From: an uncultured Lachnospiraceae bacterium
Lineage (GTDB): Bacteria > Bacillota > Clostridia > Lachnospirales > Lachnospiraceae
NCBI GenBank assembly: GCA_910588405.1
Contig: CAJUPT010000069.1
Coordinates: 1 to 15,273 of the forward strand
DNA length: 15,273 nucleotides
Direction of reading: 5' to 3'
Shown: positions 6,243-13,425 of the stretch, one piece after another
Position numbering within the stretch: position 1 is the stretch's first letter
Layout: each line of letters opens with the position of its first letter
Position numbers and translations under genes: made by a program
The notes under the pieces: generated by a model
The model's input: only the letters and a program-made list of their open reading frames with translations
Told to the model about the DNA's origin: nothing
The model's database searches: none

Positions 6243-6595
6243 ACGGCGGCCCCTTCTTACATTGCAAAATCAGAGTGGCAAAAGACCAGATTTCAAATGC
6301 TTATCACGATATATCGTACTGGTTTTGACAGGAGAGGCTTTTGACACCCTGATCATTGCAGTTATATTTTCACAAAAATCGTCTCATATCCTTCATTATA
6401 AAGGCTGGGGATACCAGATTCAAGCCGATTTTACAGTTAACCCTCTCAAAATCCCGCAAATAATCGTCTCATCCTTTCCCATTTCCTTATACTTTCCTTA
6501 GATCATCCTGATAAGCTTTTTTCATAGAGGATGTTTCAAGCACTTTGTAAAAACTTTACCTCATTTAAAATTCAACCCAAAGGAGGATATCCGCA
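6243..6595. other. Divergent intergenic region, 353 bp
   Basis: This region separates the minus-strand AAA/PD-(D/E)XK gene from the plus-strand TraX-type gene. It holds the minus-strand promoter at 6395-6423, a direct repeat AATCGTCTCAT (6377-6387 and 6462-6472), and a 12-bp palindrome ACGATATATCGT at 6306-6317. I see no convincing promoter for the TraX operon; TTGTAA at 6545 has only poor -10 partners and would leave almost no leader. Confidence 0.5.
6395..6423 (-). promoter_or_regulatory. Promoter of the AAA/PD-(D/E)XK gene
   Basis: On the minus strand TTGAAT (6418-6423) and a perfect TATAAT (6395-6400) are 17 bp apart. The predicted start is near 6388, leaving a leader of about 145 nt before the ATG at 6242. 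The leader contains a tiny ORF (M-R-R-F-L) and the 12-bp palindrome at 6306-6317. Confidence 0.65.
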
Positions 6596-7549
6596 ATGAG
6601 ACAACAATCCATACATTACCCGCCCGCACAGCAGCCGGTTATGTGCCAACCCGAAACAAAACAACACGCGCTGCGACAATACGTCACAACGCAAGAACCC
6701 TCCAAGCCATCCCACACCCCCAAAGGCCTTTCCGGCTTCGCCCTGAAATACCTTGCCATGGCGCTGATGGTTCTTGACCACATTGAATACTTTTTTGCTT
6801 ACACCGGCAAGGTTCCCTTAGTTTTTTCCCAGCTTGGCAGGCTGGCGGCGCCTCTGTTTCTGTTCTGTCTGATCGAAGGCTTCACCCATACCCATGATAG
6901 ACGGAAATATTTTCTGCGTATTTACCTGCTCTCCGTAGTCATGGGTGCGATACAATTTTCTTTTTATAACGTCGGATACGCCCTGGTACGCCCGGACGGT
7001 TTCTTTCCCCAAAACCAGATGCTGGCCTCCTTCGCCATTCTTCTCGTCGTCCTGCAGGGATTTGACTGGTGCGGCCGCAAAAAATGGGGACGGGGACTTA
7101 CTGCCATACTGATTCCGGTCTGCCTGCCCTATTTCGCAGCCGTGCTGATGAGCGCATTCCAAAACCCGGCCTGGAATTTTTCCTTAAATCTTCTGGCCTT
7201 TACCCTGCTGCCCATGCACTCCTTTATCATGGACGGCGGAACCGCCACTTTGCTGTTCGGTATCGTCCTGTATCTGTTCCGCAAAAACAGAATACGGCAG
7301 GCGGCGGCCTTTGTAATCACCTGCATCCTCTGGGATATCCTGCGGATTTATCTGATGGCGCCCCAGCTGGGCTTTGCGGACTATTTCACGACCGCCTACG
7401 AATGGATGGAAGTTTTTGCAGTCATCCCCATGCTGTGCTATAATGGGATACGGGGACAGGGTTCCAAAAGCCTTTTTTACTGGTTTTACCCGGTTCACAT
7501 TTATGTGCTGTATGGACTGTCCTTTGTTTTATACCGGTTTTTCAGTTAG
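6596..7549 (+). CDS. TraX-family membrane protein
   Basis: The 317-aa product starts at an ATG with a full AAAGGAGG site 7-8 nt upstream. A cytosolic Pro/Gln-rich tail of about 45 residues precedes FALKYLAMALMVLDHIEYFF, then QLGRLAAPLFLFCLIEGFTH, the two hallmark TraX segments. About eight more hydrophobic segments follow, ending in a FYWFYPVHIYVLYGLSFVLY helix with the acyltransferase-like YPVH motif. TraX of F plasmids acetylates pilin, but chromosomal TraX relatives in Firmicutes are far more common, and their substrate is unknown. They resemble acyltransferase-3 type membrane proteins. The gene is followed after 21 nt by a two-component regulator, probably in one operon. No conjugation genes are nearby. 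The long N-terminal tail is unusual for the family. Confidence 0.87.
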   Translation: MRQQSIHYPPAQQPVMCQPETKQHALRQYVTTQEPSKPSHTPKGLSGFALKYLAMALMVLDHIEYFFAYTGKVPLVFSQLGRLAAPLFLFCLIEGFTHTHDRRKYFLRIYLLSVVMGAIQFSFYNVGYALVRPDGFFPQNQMLASFAILLVVLQGFDWCGRKKWGRGLTAILIPVCLPYFAAVLMSAFQNPAWNFSLNLLAFTLLPMHSFIMDGGTATLLFGIVLYLFRKNRIRQAAAFVITCILWDILRIYLMAPQLGFADYFTTAYEWMEVFAVIPMLCYNGIRGQGSKSLFYWFYPVHIYVLYGLSFVLYRFFS

Positions 7550-7570
7550 AGAAAAGAGGAGGAACTTCCC

Positions 7571-8242
7571 ATGGCACATATCCTTGCGATTGACGACGAC
7601 GAAGCCATGCTTACCCTGATTAGAAACGCATTAAATAAAGACGGGCATGAAGTAACCTGCCTTTCCCGGATTACGGAAACGCTGGCGGACAGCCTTTCCC
7701 CTTATGACTTGATCCTGCTGGACGTGATGATGCCAGGCACGGATGGCTTTACCTTCTGCCGCAATGTCCGCAGCTACACTGACTGCCCAATCCTGTTCCT
7801 CACCGCCAAAAGCTTTGAGGAAGACGTGGATTTCGGTTTTTCCGTCGGCGCGGACGACTATATCAAAAAACCTTTTTCCATCCTGGAGCTGCGGGCGCGG
7901 GTCAATGCCCATTTAAGGCGGGAACAGCGGGAAAAGCGCCAATGCTTTTCCGTCGGCAGCCTCCGTTTTTTCCTAGCCCAAAAAGAGGTGTGGGCAGCAA
8001 AACCGGAGCAGAAGCTTCCCTTTACCAAAAGCGAATATGAGATCAGCCTGCTGCTGGCCAAAAACCACGGGCAGATTTATTCCAAGGAACAAATTTTTGA
8101 AAATGTATTCGGGTATGACAAAGAAAGCGACGTCTCGGCCATCACGGAGCATATCAAAAACATCCGAAAAAAACTGGCCGCCGTCGACCTGTCTCCGATT
8201 GAAACCATCTGGGGAATCGGATACCGGTGGAACCGAATATGA
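7571..8242 (+). CDS. OmpR-family response regulator
   Basis: The 223-aa product has an N-terminal receiver domain with the acidic pocket DDD (8-10), phosphoacceptor D51 in ILLDVMMPG, T78 in LFLTAK and K100 in IKKPF. It is followed by a winged-helix DNA-binding domain (about 128-223) with FTKSEYEISLLLAKN and the wing IETIWGIGYRW. All switch residues are present. AGAGGAGG lies 8 nt before the ATG. It pairs with the sensor kinase directly downstream and may control the TraX gene or envelope genes; its closest relatives, as I recall, include lantibiotic-type SpaR/NisR regulators, but no bacteriocin or ABC transporter gene is in the window. Its stop overlaps a 23-codon ORF by ATGA. Confidence 0.93.
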   Translation: MAHILAIDDDEAMLTLIRNALNKDGHEVTCLSRITETLADSLSPYDLILLDVMMPGTDGFTFCRNVRSYTDCPILFLTAKSFEEDVDFGFSVGADDYIKKPFSILELRARVNAHLRREQREKRQCFSVGSLRFFLAQKEVWAAKPEQKLPFTKSEYEISLLLAKNHGQIYSKEQIFENVFGYDKESDVSAITEHIKNIRKKLAAVDLSPIETIWGIGYRWNRI

Positions 8243-8310
8243 AACGGAGCACCAACACTGATTACGGCAAATCTGACAAAGTAATACCAATGGAGACAGG
8301 CAAAATATGA
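8239..8310 (+). CDS. 23-codon coupling ORF between regulator and kinase
   Basis: The ATG overlaps the regulator stop (ATGA at 8239-8242) and its TGA overlaps the kinase start (ATGA at 8307-8310). The peptide begins MKRSTNTDYGKS and is hydrophilic. A GGTGGA lies upstream. A ribosome could pass through all three frames, which would link kinase synthesis to regulator synthesis even though the kinase start itself has only a weak site (GGAGACAGG). It could be chance. Confidence 0.35.
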   Translation: MKRSTNTDYGKSDKVIPMETGKI

Positions 8311-9779
8311 AGTGGACTACAAAACCGAATAAAACGCAAAATCCACCAAAACGTGTCACTGGCGCGTTTCGTCGGATACTCCGTAATAAAAGTAAAGAAA
8401 TCAGCCTGAAACGTTTCTTTATTATCTTTCTGACTCGCACCATCCTCTCACTGGCCTTCACCTGCCTTTTGTGGGCATTCCTGCTGGCCGCCGCCTCCTG
8501 TTCCGGCATAATCATTCCGGCCAATGCCGTGGAACATTCCCTCTCCGCCTGGCTTTCCACCCTTGACAGAAACAGAGCTGTTACGCCGGAGGAAATCCCG
8601 GAAGGGGCAGACTATGCTTTTTTTGACGCCGACGGCAGACTTTTACGGACCAGCTTCGATGAAAAGACATTGGCAACCGCCGCCGGGTTGGCCGCCGACG
8701 GCGGACAGGGAATCACAAAACGGTCAGGAACCCTGATCTATTTTTGCTTTCACACGGACACCCAGCGGATCGTCGTCGCCTACCGCCTCGTCGCCCGGTT
8801 TGCCACCCCAATGCTTGGGCGGCTCTTTCCCAGCGCCGAGCTGTTTTTCTTCCTGCTGCTCTTTCTCATGCTGGCCGCCGACTTAGGTCTGACCGCGATC
8901 AGATACGCCCGCAAGTTAAACGGAGAGCTTCAAAAGCTGGCGGCGGCAGCCGAAGAAATCAGAAAGCAAAACCTGGATTTTAACCCGCAAAATACAAGAC
9001 TCCGCGAATTTAACCAGATCATGGATTCCCTTGACCGTTTAAAAACAGACTTAGACCGCTCCCTCAGAGAGCAATGGGCGATGGAACAGCAGAAAAAACG
9101 GCAGCTGGCTGCCCTGGCTCACGACATCAAAACCCCGCTGTCCATCGTAACCGGCAATGCGGAGCTCCTATTGGAAAGCAGCCAGACAGAAGAACAGCGG
9201 GAATATACTTCATTTATTCTGGAACACGCCAGGCAGATTCACCGTCATGTGACAGAAATGCTCGAGCTTTTCCGTTCCGGCCAGCTTTCCGGCGGCAGCA
9301 GCGGCATTTGCCGGCTCTTAGAGCTCCTCTCGGCAGCAGCCCAAAATGTGGAGAGCCTGGGAAAGAAGAAACATCTCTCCTGCACCCTCACCACAGAGCA
9401 GCTTCCCGACATTTTGCCGGTTCCAAAGGATGCGTTGCAGCGAATTTTAGATAATCTGATTGACAATGCGGTAGAATACTCTCCCAAAAACGGCACTGTT
9501 TTTCTCCATGCATCCGCCGCAGAGCATATGCTGCGGCTTAGCATACGGGACGAGGGAGAAGGGTTTTCCAAAGAAGCTCTCTCCCTCGCCGTCTCCGAAT
9601 TTTACCGCGCCGACCCAAGCCGCAGCAGCAGAACCCATTTCGGCCTGGGACTCGCCATCGCGAAACAGATCGCTGCAGAGCTGAATGGCAGCCTCCGTCT
9701 GGCAAACGCCCCGGAAGGCGGCGCGCTTGTCACGGTATGCATTCCGCTTGCTTCTTTACAGAAACAAAAAAGTCCGTGA
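8307..9779 (+). CDS. Membrane sensor histidine kinase
   Basis: The 490-aa product has a basic cytosolic N-terminus (about 35 aa), a first membrane helix (about 37-65), an extracytoplasmic sensor region of about 110 aa, a second helix (about 177-198) and a HAMP-like linker. The dimerisation box is LAALAHDIKTPLSIV with H272. The ATP-binding domain shows the N box LDNLIDNAVEYSP (N383, N387), G1 DEGEGFS (415-421) and G2 FGLGLAIAKQ (445-454). All catalytic parts are intact. It autophosphorylates on His and passes the phosphate to the upstream regulator. The sensed signal is unknown. It ends the TraX-regulator-kinase operon, which faces the EFR1 gene convergently; no clear terminator is seen in the 125 bp between. 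Confidence 0.92.
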   Translation: MKWTTKPNKTQNPPKRVTGAFRRILRNKSKEISLKRFFIIFLTRTILSLAFTCLLWAFLLAAASCSGIIIPANAVEHSLSAWLSTLDRNRAVTPEEIPEGADYAFFDADGRLLRTSFDEKTLATAAGLAADGGQGITKRSGTLIYFCFHTDTQRIVVAYRLVARFATPMLGRLFPSAELFFFLLLFLMLAADLGLTAIRYARKLNGELQKLAAAAEEIRKQNLDFNPQNTRLREFNQIMDSLDRLKTDLDRSLREQWAMEQQKKRQLAALAHDIKTPLSIVTGNAELLLESSQTEEQREYTSFILEHARQIHRHVTEMLELFRSGQLSGGSSGICRLLELLSAAAQNVESLGKKKHLSCTLTTEQLPDILPVPKDALQRILDNLIDNAVEYSPKNGTVFLHASAAEHMLRLSIRDEGEGFSKEALSLAVSEFYRADPSRSSRTHFGLGLAIAKQIAAELNGSLRLANAPEGGALVTVCIPLASLQKQKSP

Positions 9780-9904
9780 GCTGCCTTTTGCGTATGCCTG
9801 CAAAAAGCAATGCGAAAACGATACATACCCATGTCTGTTCCGCCAACATTTTTTGAGTCATGCTCTTTTCTTTGCAAAGTATGGTTATAAATGCGCCAAT
9901 CACA

Positions 9905-10672
9905 TTAAAGAAAAAGCTCATTCCCTTTTCTCACGGAACAGACCTTTTTCATCGCCAGCGCCGCGGCAGAGACCATTGCGCCATTGACCTTTCTTGCGGA
10001 TTCAGGACACCGTACAACACATCGCATACATGCGATACATTTCCCGGCATCCGCGGTTCTTAAATGCTCTTTACTGATTGCCTGCGCAGGACAATCCCTT
10101 GCGCACAGCCCGCAGCCCACGCATTTTTTATCCGCCTTCGGAATAAGGCCTGCTCCCCCCGCCTTTCTATACGGACGGTTTCCCGGAATCTCAGGCGTAT
10201 GGGATGCCGCGTCATGGCTGTTCAGCTTCTCCAGAATCTTTCCGGAAAAATCATGCAGCTCCGTAATGTCCTGCTCATCCGGCCTGCCGGCAGCGTACTG
10301 ATGCATAATAGAGTGTTCCGCCACCGCGGAAATCCCGGCCATTACACGAAAACCGCAATTCTTAGCAATATCCTGCAGCTCCGCCAGAGTATCCTCATAA
10401 GCCCGGTTTCCATATACGCAGACGATGACGCACCGCGCCTGACAGCCCCGGATCTGTCCAAGCCGCTTCGCGGCCAGCTCCGGAACACGGCCTCCATAAG
10501 AGGGAATCGCAGCCAGCACAACATCCTCCTCTTCAAATTCTATTTTCGAAAAATCTTCCCCCGGATCGGAAAGATCGACCCGGTCAACATGATCTCCCCA
10601 TACTTCCGTTACCGCGTCCGCAACCTTCTGCGTTCCTCCTGTTGGGCTAAAAACAATCTGCACATATCTCAT
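9905..10672 (-). CDS. EFR1-type flavodoxin/ferredoxin protein
   Basis: The 255-aa product is an electron-transfer protein. The N-terminal flavodoxin-like part starts MRYVQIVFSPTGGTQKVADA, with the FMN phosphate loop SPTGGT (9-14), then IPSYGGRVP (56-64). The C-terminal part has two 4Fe-4S motifs, CVGCGLCARDCP (C184, 187, 190, 194) and CIACMRCVVRCP (C212, 215, 218, 222). I chose the ATG at 10672 because the flavodoxin fold begins there and AGGAGG lies 7 nt upstream. An in-frame ATG at 10801, with its own AAGGA site, would add 43 residues through a tandem repeat. Partner and substrate are unknown. It is transcribed away from the MATE gene. Confidence 0.88.
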   Translation of the reverse strand: MRYVQIVFSPTGGTQKVADAVTEVWGDHVDRVDLSDPGEDFSKIEFEEEDVVLAAIPSYGGRVPELAAKRLGQIRGCQARCVIVCVYGNRAYEDTLAELQDIAKNCGFRVMAGISAVAEHSIMHQYAAGRPDEQDITELHDFSGKILEKLNSHDAASHTPEIPGNRPYRKAGGAGLIPKADKKCVGCGLCARDCPAQAISKEHLRTADAGKCIACMRCVVRCPESARKVNGAMVSAAALAMKKVCSVRKGNELFL

Positions 10673-10674
10673 AC

Positions 10675-10712
10675 TGCAACCTCCTGCAACCTCCTGCAAC
10701 CTCCTGCAACCT
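10675..10712 (-). repeat. 10-bp tandem repeat forming the ribosome site of the EFR1 gene
   Basis: On the plus strand CTCCTGCAAC occurs three times in a row (10681-10710), preceded by a partial TGCAAC. On the coding strand every unit supplies an AGGAGG ribosome site, so there are three in phase of 10 nt, the last 7 nt before the ATG. Such repeats change copy number by slippage. A gain or loss of one unit would also change the frame between the upstream ATG at 10801 and the main gene. Confidence 0.85.
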
Positions 10713-10838
10713 TTACCACCACGCCATAATTTCAAATATATATATAAAGCGTCTGCATCTCCGATCATTTCCCCTTCTACACACCCAGGCTGTCCACCCA
10801 TGCCTTCAGATCCTTCGCAAACTGAATTGTTTTACTTT

Positions 10839-10867
10839 ATTATACCAGCTATTGACGCAATAAACAA
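10839..10867 (-). promoter_or_regulatory. Promoter reading toward the EFR1 gene
   Basis: On the minus strand TTGTTT (10862-10867) and a perfect TATAAT (10839-10844) are 17 bp apart. The predicted start near 10832 leaves a leader of about 160 nt that includes the ATG at 10801 and the tandem ribosome-site repeat. Confidence 0.65.
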
Positions 10868-10956
10868 TGGCTATCAGCGATCAATATCCTCAGGCTAGAT
10901 ATCTTCAGCGCATTCACGAAGCATACCGGATAATCGGCCAACAGCATATTGCCGCC

Positions 10957-12288
10957 TTAGTAACCGTACCTCTTCCTGTATTTTAAAAACAGAAACGAGG
11001 ACAGTGCAAGAGCCATCAGCTCCGCCGCAGGCGTTGCCAGCCAGATCCCGTTCACGCCCAGAATGCGCGGAAGCGCGATCATCGTGATCATCATAAATAC
11101 AAAGGATCTGGAAAATGCCAGGACGGCAGAAACGACCCCGTTGGATAATGCGGTAAACATCCCGCTGGCAAAAATATTAAACCCGATAAACAACAGCGCG
11201 ACGGTACAGAGCCTGTTTCCTGTCACCGCCAGGCCAAATACCGGGTTGTCCGGGCGGGCAAAAACGGACACCAAAGGCTCTGTCAGAAGAAAGGACGCCG
11301 CAACCGTCACAAGGGAAATCCCGGCGATCACCCTCATGCTGACTGCGACCAGCCTCTTCAGCTTTTCATGGTTCTGTTCCCCATAATAAAAGCTGAGCAT
11401 CGGAGCTACGCCATAAGAATACCCTGTATACAGGGAGCTTGCAAACATCAGCACATACATGATAATGGTAACTGCGGCAACGCCGTCCTCACCTACAAAC
11501 GTCAGCATCGTCCAGTTAAACATCATCGTAATTATTCCGGTAACAAGGGCTGTCGCCATCTCCGAGCATCCGTTCGCTGCCGCGTTTGCAAGAACCTTAA
11601 ACCGGAACGCCGGTTTCCTGAAGTGCAGAAGGCTCTTCTTCCGGCTGAATACGAACAGCCCGACTACCGCCGTCACGGAATAACCAAGCCCCGTCGCGAT
11701 TGCGGCGCCGCCGATCCCCATGCCAAACCCGGCGATCAACACATAGTCCAGCACCATGTTCAGAATACCGCCTGTCACCGAGCAGACCAGGGAAAGACTG
11801 GCCTTCTCACTGGCAATCATGTAAAGTGTAAAATTATTCATCAGAAGAATCGGCACGGTAAACAAAAGATACCGGCTTAGATATTCCCCGCAGTACCCTT
11901 CTACATCTGCGGAGAGGTTCATGCCGGCGAAAATATGATCCATCATCAGATACCCTGCCCCGCACATCACAATCCCCACAATGACATTCACTAAAATCAG
12001 GAAAGTGAAATCTTCCTTCGCCTCCTCATACTTTTGTTCTCCCATCTTTTTCATGATCACCGCGCTGCCTCCGGTGGCCAGCATGGTGGAAATGGCAGTG
12101 ACAAGCTGGATGACAGGTGCCGTCAGATTGACGGCTGACAGCGCATCCGTGCTGATCAGGTTCGACACAAACAGTCCGTCAACCATCGTGTAGAAAGACA
12201 TAAATACCGTCATTACAATCGTCGGCACGGCAAATTTCAGGATATTATTCAATGTTACGGGCTTTTCATATACATTTGTTTTTTCCAT
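10957..12288 (-). CDS. MATE-family multidrug efflux transporter
   Basis: The 443-aa product matches the usual MATE length, with about twelve hydrophobic helices. Typical segments are ILKFAVPTIVMTVFMSFYTM and DGLFVSNLISTDALSAVNL at the start, ATGGSAVIMKKMGEQ after helix 2, and GFGMGIGGAAIATGLGYSV in the middle. The family exports cationic drugs and metabolites using a sodium or proton gradient; the MepA/NorM-like subgroup is likely. The ATG is preceded by AAGGAGG with a rather short spacer (3 nt). The gene is divergent from a MerR regulator, with a MerR-type promoter between them, so expression is probably induced by a pumped compound. Confidence 0.93.
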   Translation of the reverse strand: MEKTNVYEKPVTLNNILKFAVPTIVMTVFMSFYTMVDGLFVSNLISTDALSAVNLTAPVIQLVTAISTMLATGGSAVIMKKMGEQKYEEAKEDFTFLILVNVIVGIVMCGAGYLMMDHIFAGMNLSADVEGYCGEYLSRYLLFTVPILLMNNFTLYMIASEKASLSLVCSVTGGILNMVLDYVLIAGFGMGIGGAAIATGLGYSVTAVVGLFVFSRKKSLLHFRKPAFRFKVLANAAANGCSEMATALVTGIITMMFNWTMLTFVGEDGVAAVTIIMYVLMFASSLYTGYSYGVAPMLSFYYGEQNHEKLKRLVAVSMRVIAGISLVTVAASFLLTEPLVSVFARPDNPVFGLAVTGNRLCTVALLFIGFNIFASGMFTALSNGVVSAVLAFSRSFVFMMITMIALPRILGVNGIWLATPAAELMALALSSFLFLKYRKRYGY

Positions 12289-12331
12289 AATCCTCCTTGT
12301 ATTCCCCTTGCATTTCTCTCATGTCCATGAT

Positions 12332-12362
12332 AGTATAAACCGTACAGTAACTGTTCAGTCAA
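12332..12362 (-). promoter_or_regulatory. MerR-type promoter and operator of the MATE gene
   Basis: On the minus strand TTGACT (12357-12362) and TATACT (12332-12337) are separated by 19 bp, the overlong spacer typical of promoters that MerR-family activators untwist. Inside the spacer lies an 11-bp palindrome ACAGTAACTGT (12344-12354). The divergent MerR gene starts 29 bp beyond. A TACAAT at 12363-12368 could serve as -10 for the MerR gene itself. Confidence 0.8.
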
Positions 12363-12390
12363 TACAATTTTTTCATTTAATGAGGCGATT

Positions 12391-13209
12391 ATGGATCAAA
12401 AAGAAAAGCTTCTCACAATCGGCCAGTTCGCGGCCATGCACGGCATAAACAAGAAAACTCTTATGTGGTATGATCAGATCGGACTGTTCAAACCGGCCGT
12501 GATTAACCCCGGAAACGGATACCGCTGCTACAATTACCACCAAAGCCCTGTCCTTGAAACCATCCTGCTGCTGCGGGAGCTGGGCGTCTCCATCCAGGAA
12601 ATACAGAATTTTATGGAAAACCGGTCGGCCGGCAGTTTAAAATGCCTTTTGGAGGAGAAAATAACAGAACTCGACATGCAGATTACTCACCTGCAGGCAG
12701 TCCGGACGACTCTATGTACGCACTTCCAAAATATGAAAACACTTCTGACTATGGATTTATCCGAGATCAGCATAATAGAAAAGGAGGAACACTGTCTGGT
12801 CACTGTGGACATAGACCGGAATACCTCCTTTGAACAGGAAGTGGAGCTGGTTACTGCAAAGACCGGGCAGTACCGGCTCGGCCGTCTCCACAATGCCTCC
12901 TATGGCTCCATGATCTCCGTGGCCGACCTGCAAAAAGGCTGCTTTGACAATTATTCCAAGCTCTTTATCGAGATCCCCTTTCTCCCATACCAGGCCGGGC
13001 TGCATATCATGCCGAAAGGGAAATACATCAGAGCTTTTCATAAAGGGGAATGGGACGGCATTCCGAAGCGGTACCGGGAGATCCTCGGCTATGCCAGGGA
13101 ACATCATCTGTCCCTCCATGGATTTTCCTATGAGACAGGTATCAATGAAAATGTTGTCGACCGGATCGAGGATTACATTGTGCAGATTGAAATCCCTGTT
13201 ACAGGATAA
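12391..13209 (+). CDS. MerR-family regulator with GyrI-like effector domain
   Basis: The 272-aa product has an N-terminal MerR helix-turn-helix (LLTIGQFAAMHGINKKTLMW, then YDQIGLFKPAVINPGNGYR, about 7-47), a dimerising helix at about 85-115 and a C-terminal GyrI-like drug-sensing domain (about 125-270) with YGSMISV, GLHIMPKGKYIRAFHKG and IEDYIVQIEIPV. This is the BmrR/TipA-like layout in which binding of an organic compound activates a promoter with a long spacer. GAGG lies 5 nt before the ATG. It faces away from the MATE pump, which it most likely activates. Length and domain order are complete. Confidence 0.92.
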   Translation: MDQKEKLLTIGQFAAMHGINKKTLMWYDQIGLFKPAVINPGNGYRCYNYHQSPVLETILLLRELGVSIQEIQNFMENRSAGSLKCLLEEKITELDMQITHLQAVRTTLCTHFQNMKTLLTMDLSEISIIEKEEHCLVTVDIDRNTSFEQEVELVTAKTGQYRLGRLHNASYGSMISVADLQKGCFDNYSKLFIEIPFLPYQAGLHIMPKGKYIRAFHKGEWDGIPKRYREILGYAREHHLSLHGFSYETGINENVVDRIEDYIVQIEIPVTG

Positions 13210-13259
13210 AAGATTCTTCTCAATACCACAGACCATTCTTTATACCGTAATATTACCCG

Positions 13260-13423
13260 TCAACGCTCAGGCTCACGCAAAGGCGCCAAAAGCTCATGGG
13301 AATAGGCAATCCCCTTCTCCGTCAGTATAATGATTTTCCCGGCGATCCTCACGGCCGGGAGCAGCTGTACGGCCCATTGGCCGGTCCCCACACACCCCAT
13401 AATTTCTGTTCATCCACAGGCAT
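13260..13423 (-). pseudogene. Frameshifted small ORF, possibly regulator-derived
   Basis: An ATG at 13423, two bases after the permease stop and behind GGGAGGG, opens MPVDEQKLWGVWGPANGPYS and stops at 13349. In the overlapping frame, VRIAGKIIILTEKG and IAYSHELLAPLREPER run to a stop at 13260. The ILTEKG-x-x-Y...L-APL part resembles the wing and last helix of MarR-type regulators. A one-base shift near 13350 would join the two. The family link is weak. Confidence 0.35.
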
Positions 13424-13425
13424 CG

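Noticed and set aside
9780..9830. TTTTGC/GCAAAA stem between the convergent kinase and EFR1 genes as a terminator
   Set aside because: A six-pair AT-rich stem with an 8-nt loop and no T-run is too weak.
9730..9921. Minus-strand 63-codon frame with two hydrophobic stretches (FFFNVIGAFITIL, WVCIVFALLFAGI)
   Set aside because: It overlaps both the EFR1 gene end and the kinase end, has no clear ribosome site and no family I recognise. It could be a real small membrane protein but support is too weak.
10673..10801. The longer 298-aa form of the EFR1 protein as the main product
   Set aside because: The extra 43 residues pass through a 10-bp tandem repeat and do not resemble the family start; the ATG at 10672 has the better site. 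Kept only as a possible variant.
13247..13256. Palindrome GTAATATTAC behind the MerR gene as a terminator
   Set aside because: It is short, AT-only in its core and lacks a T-run.
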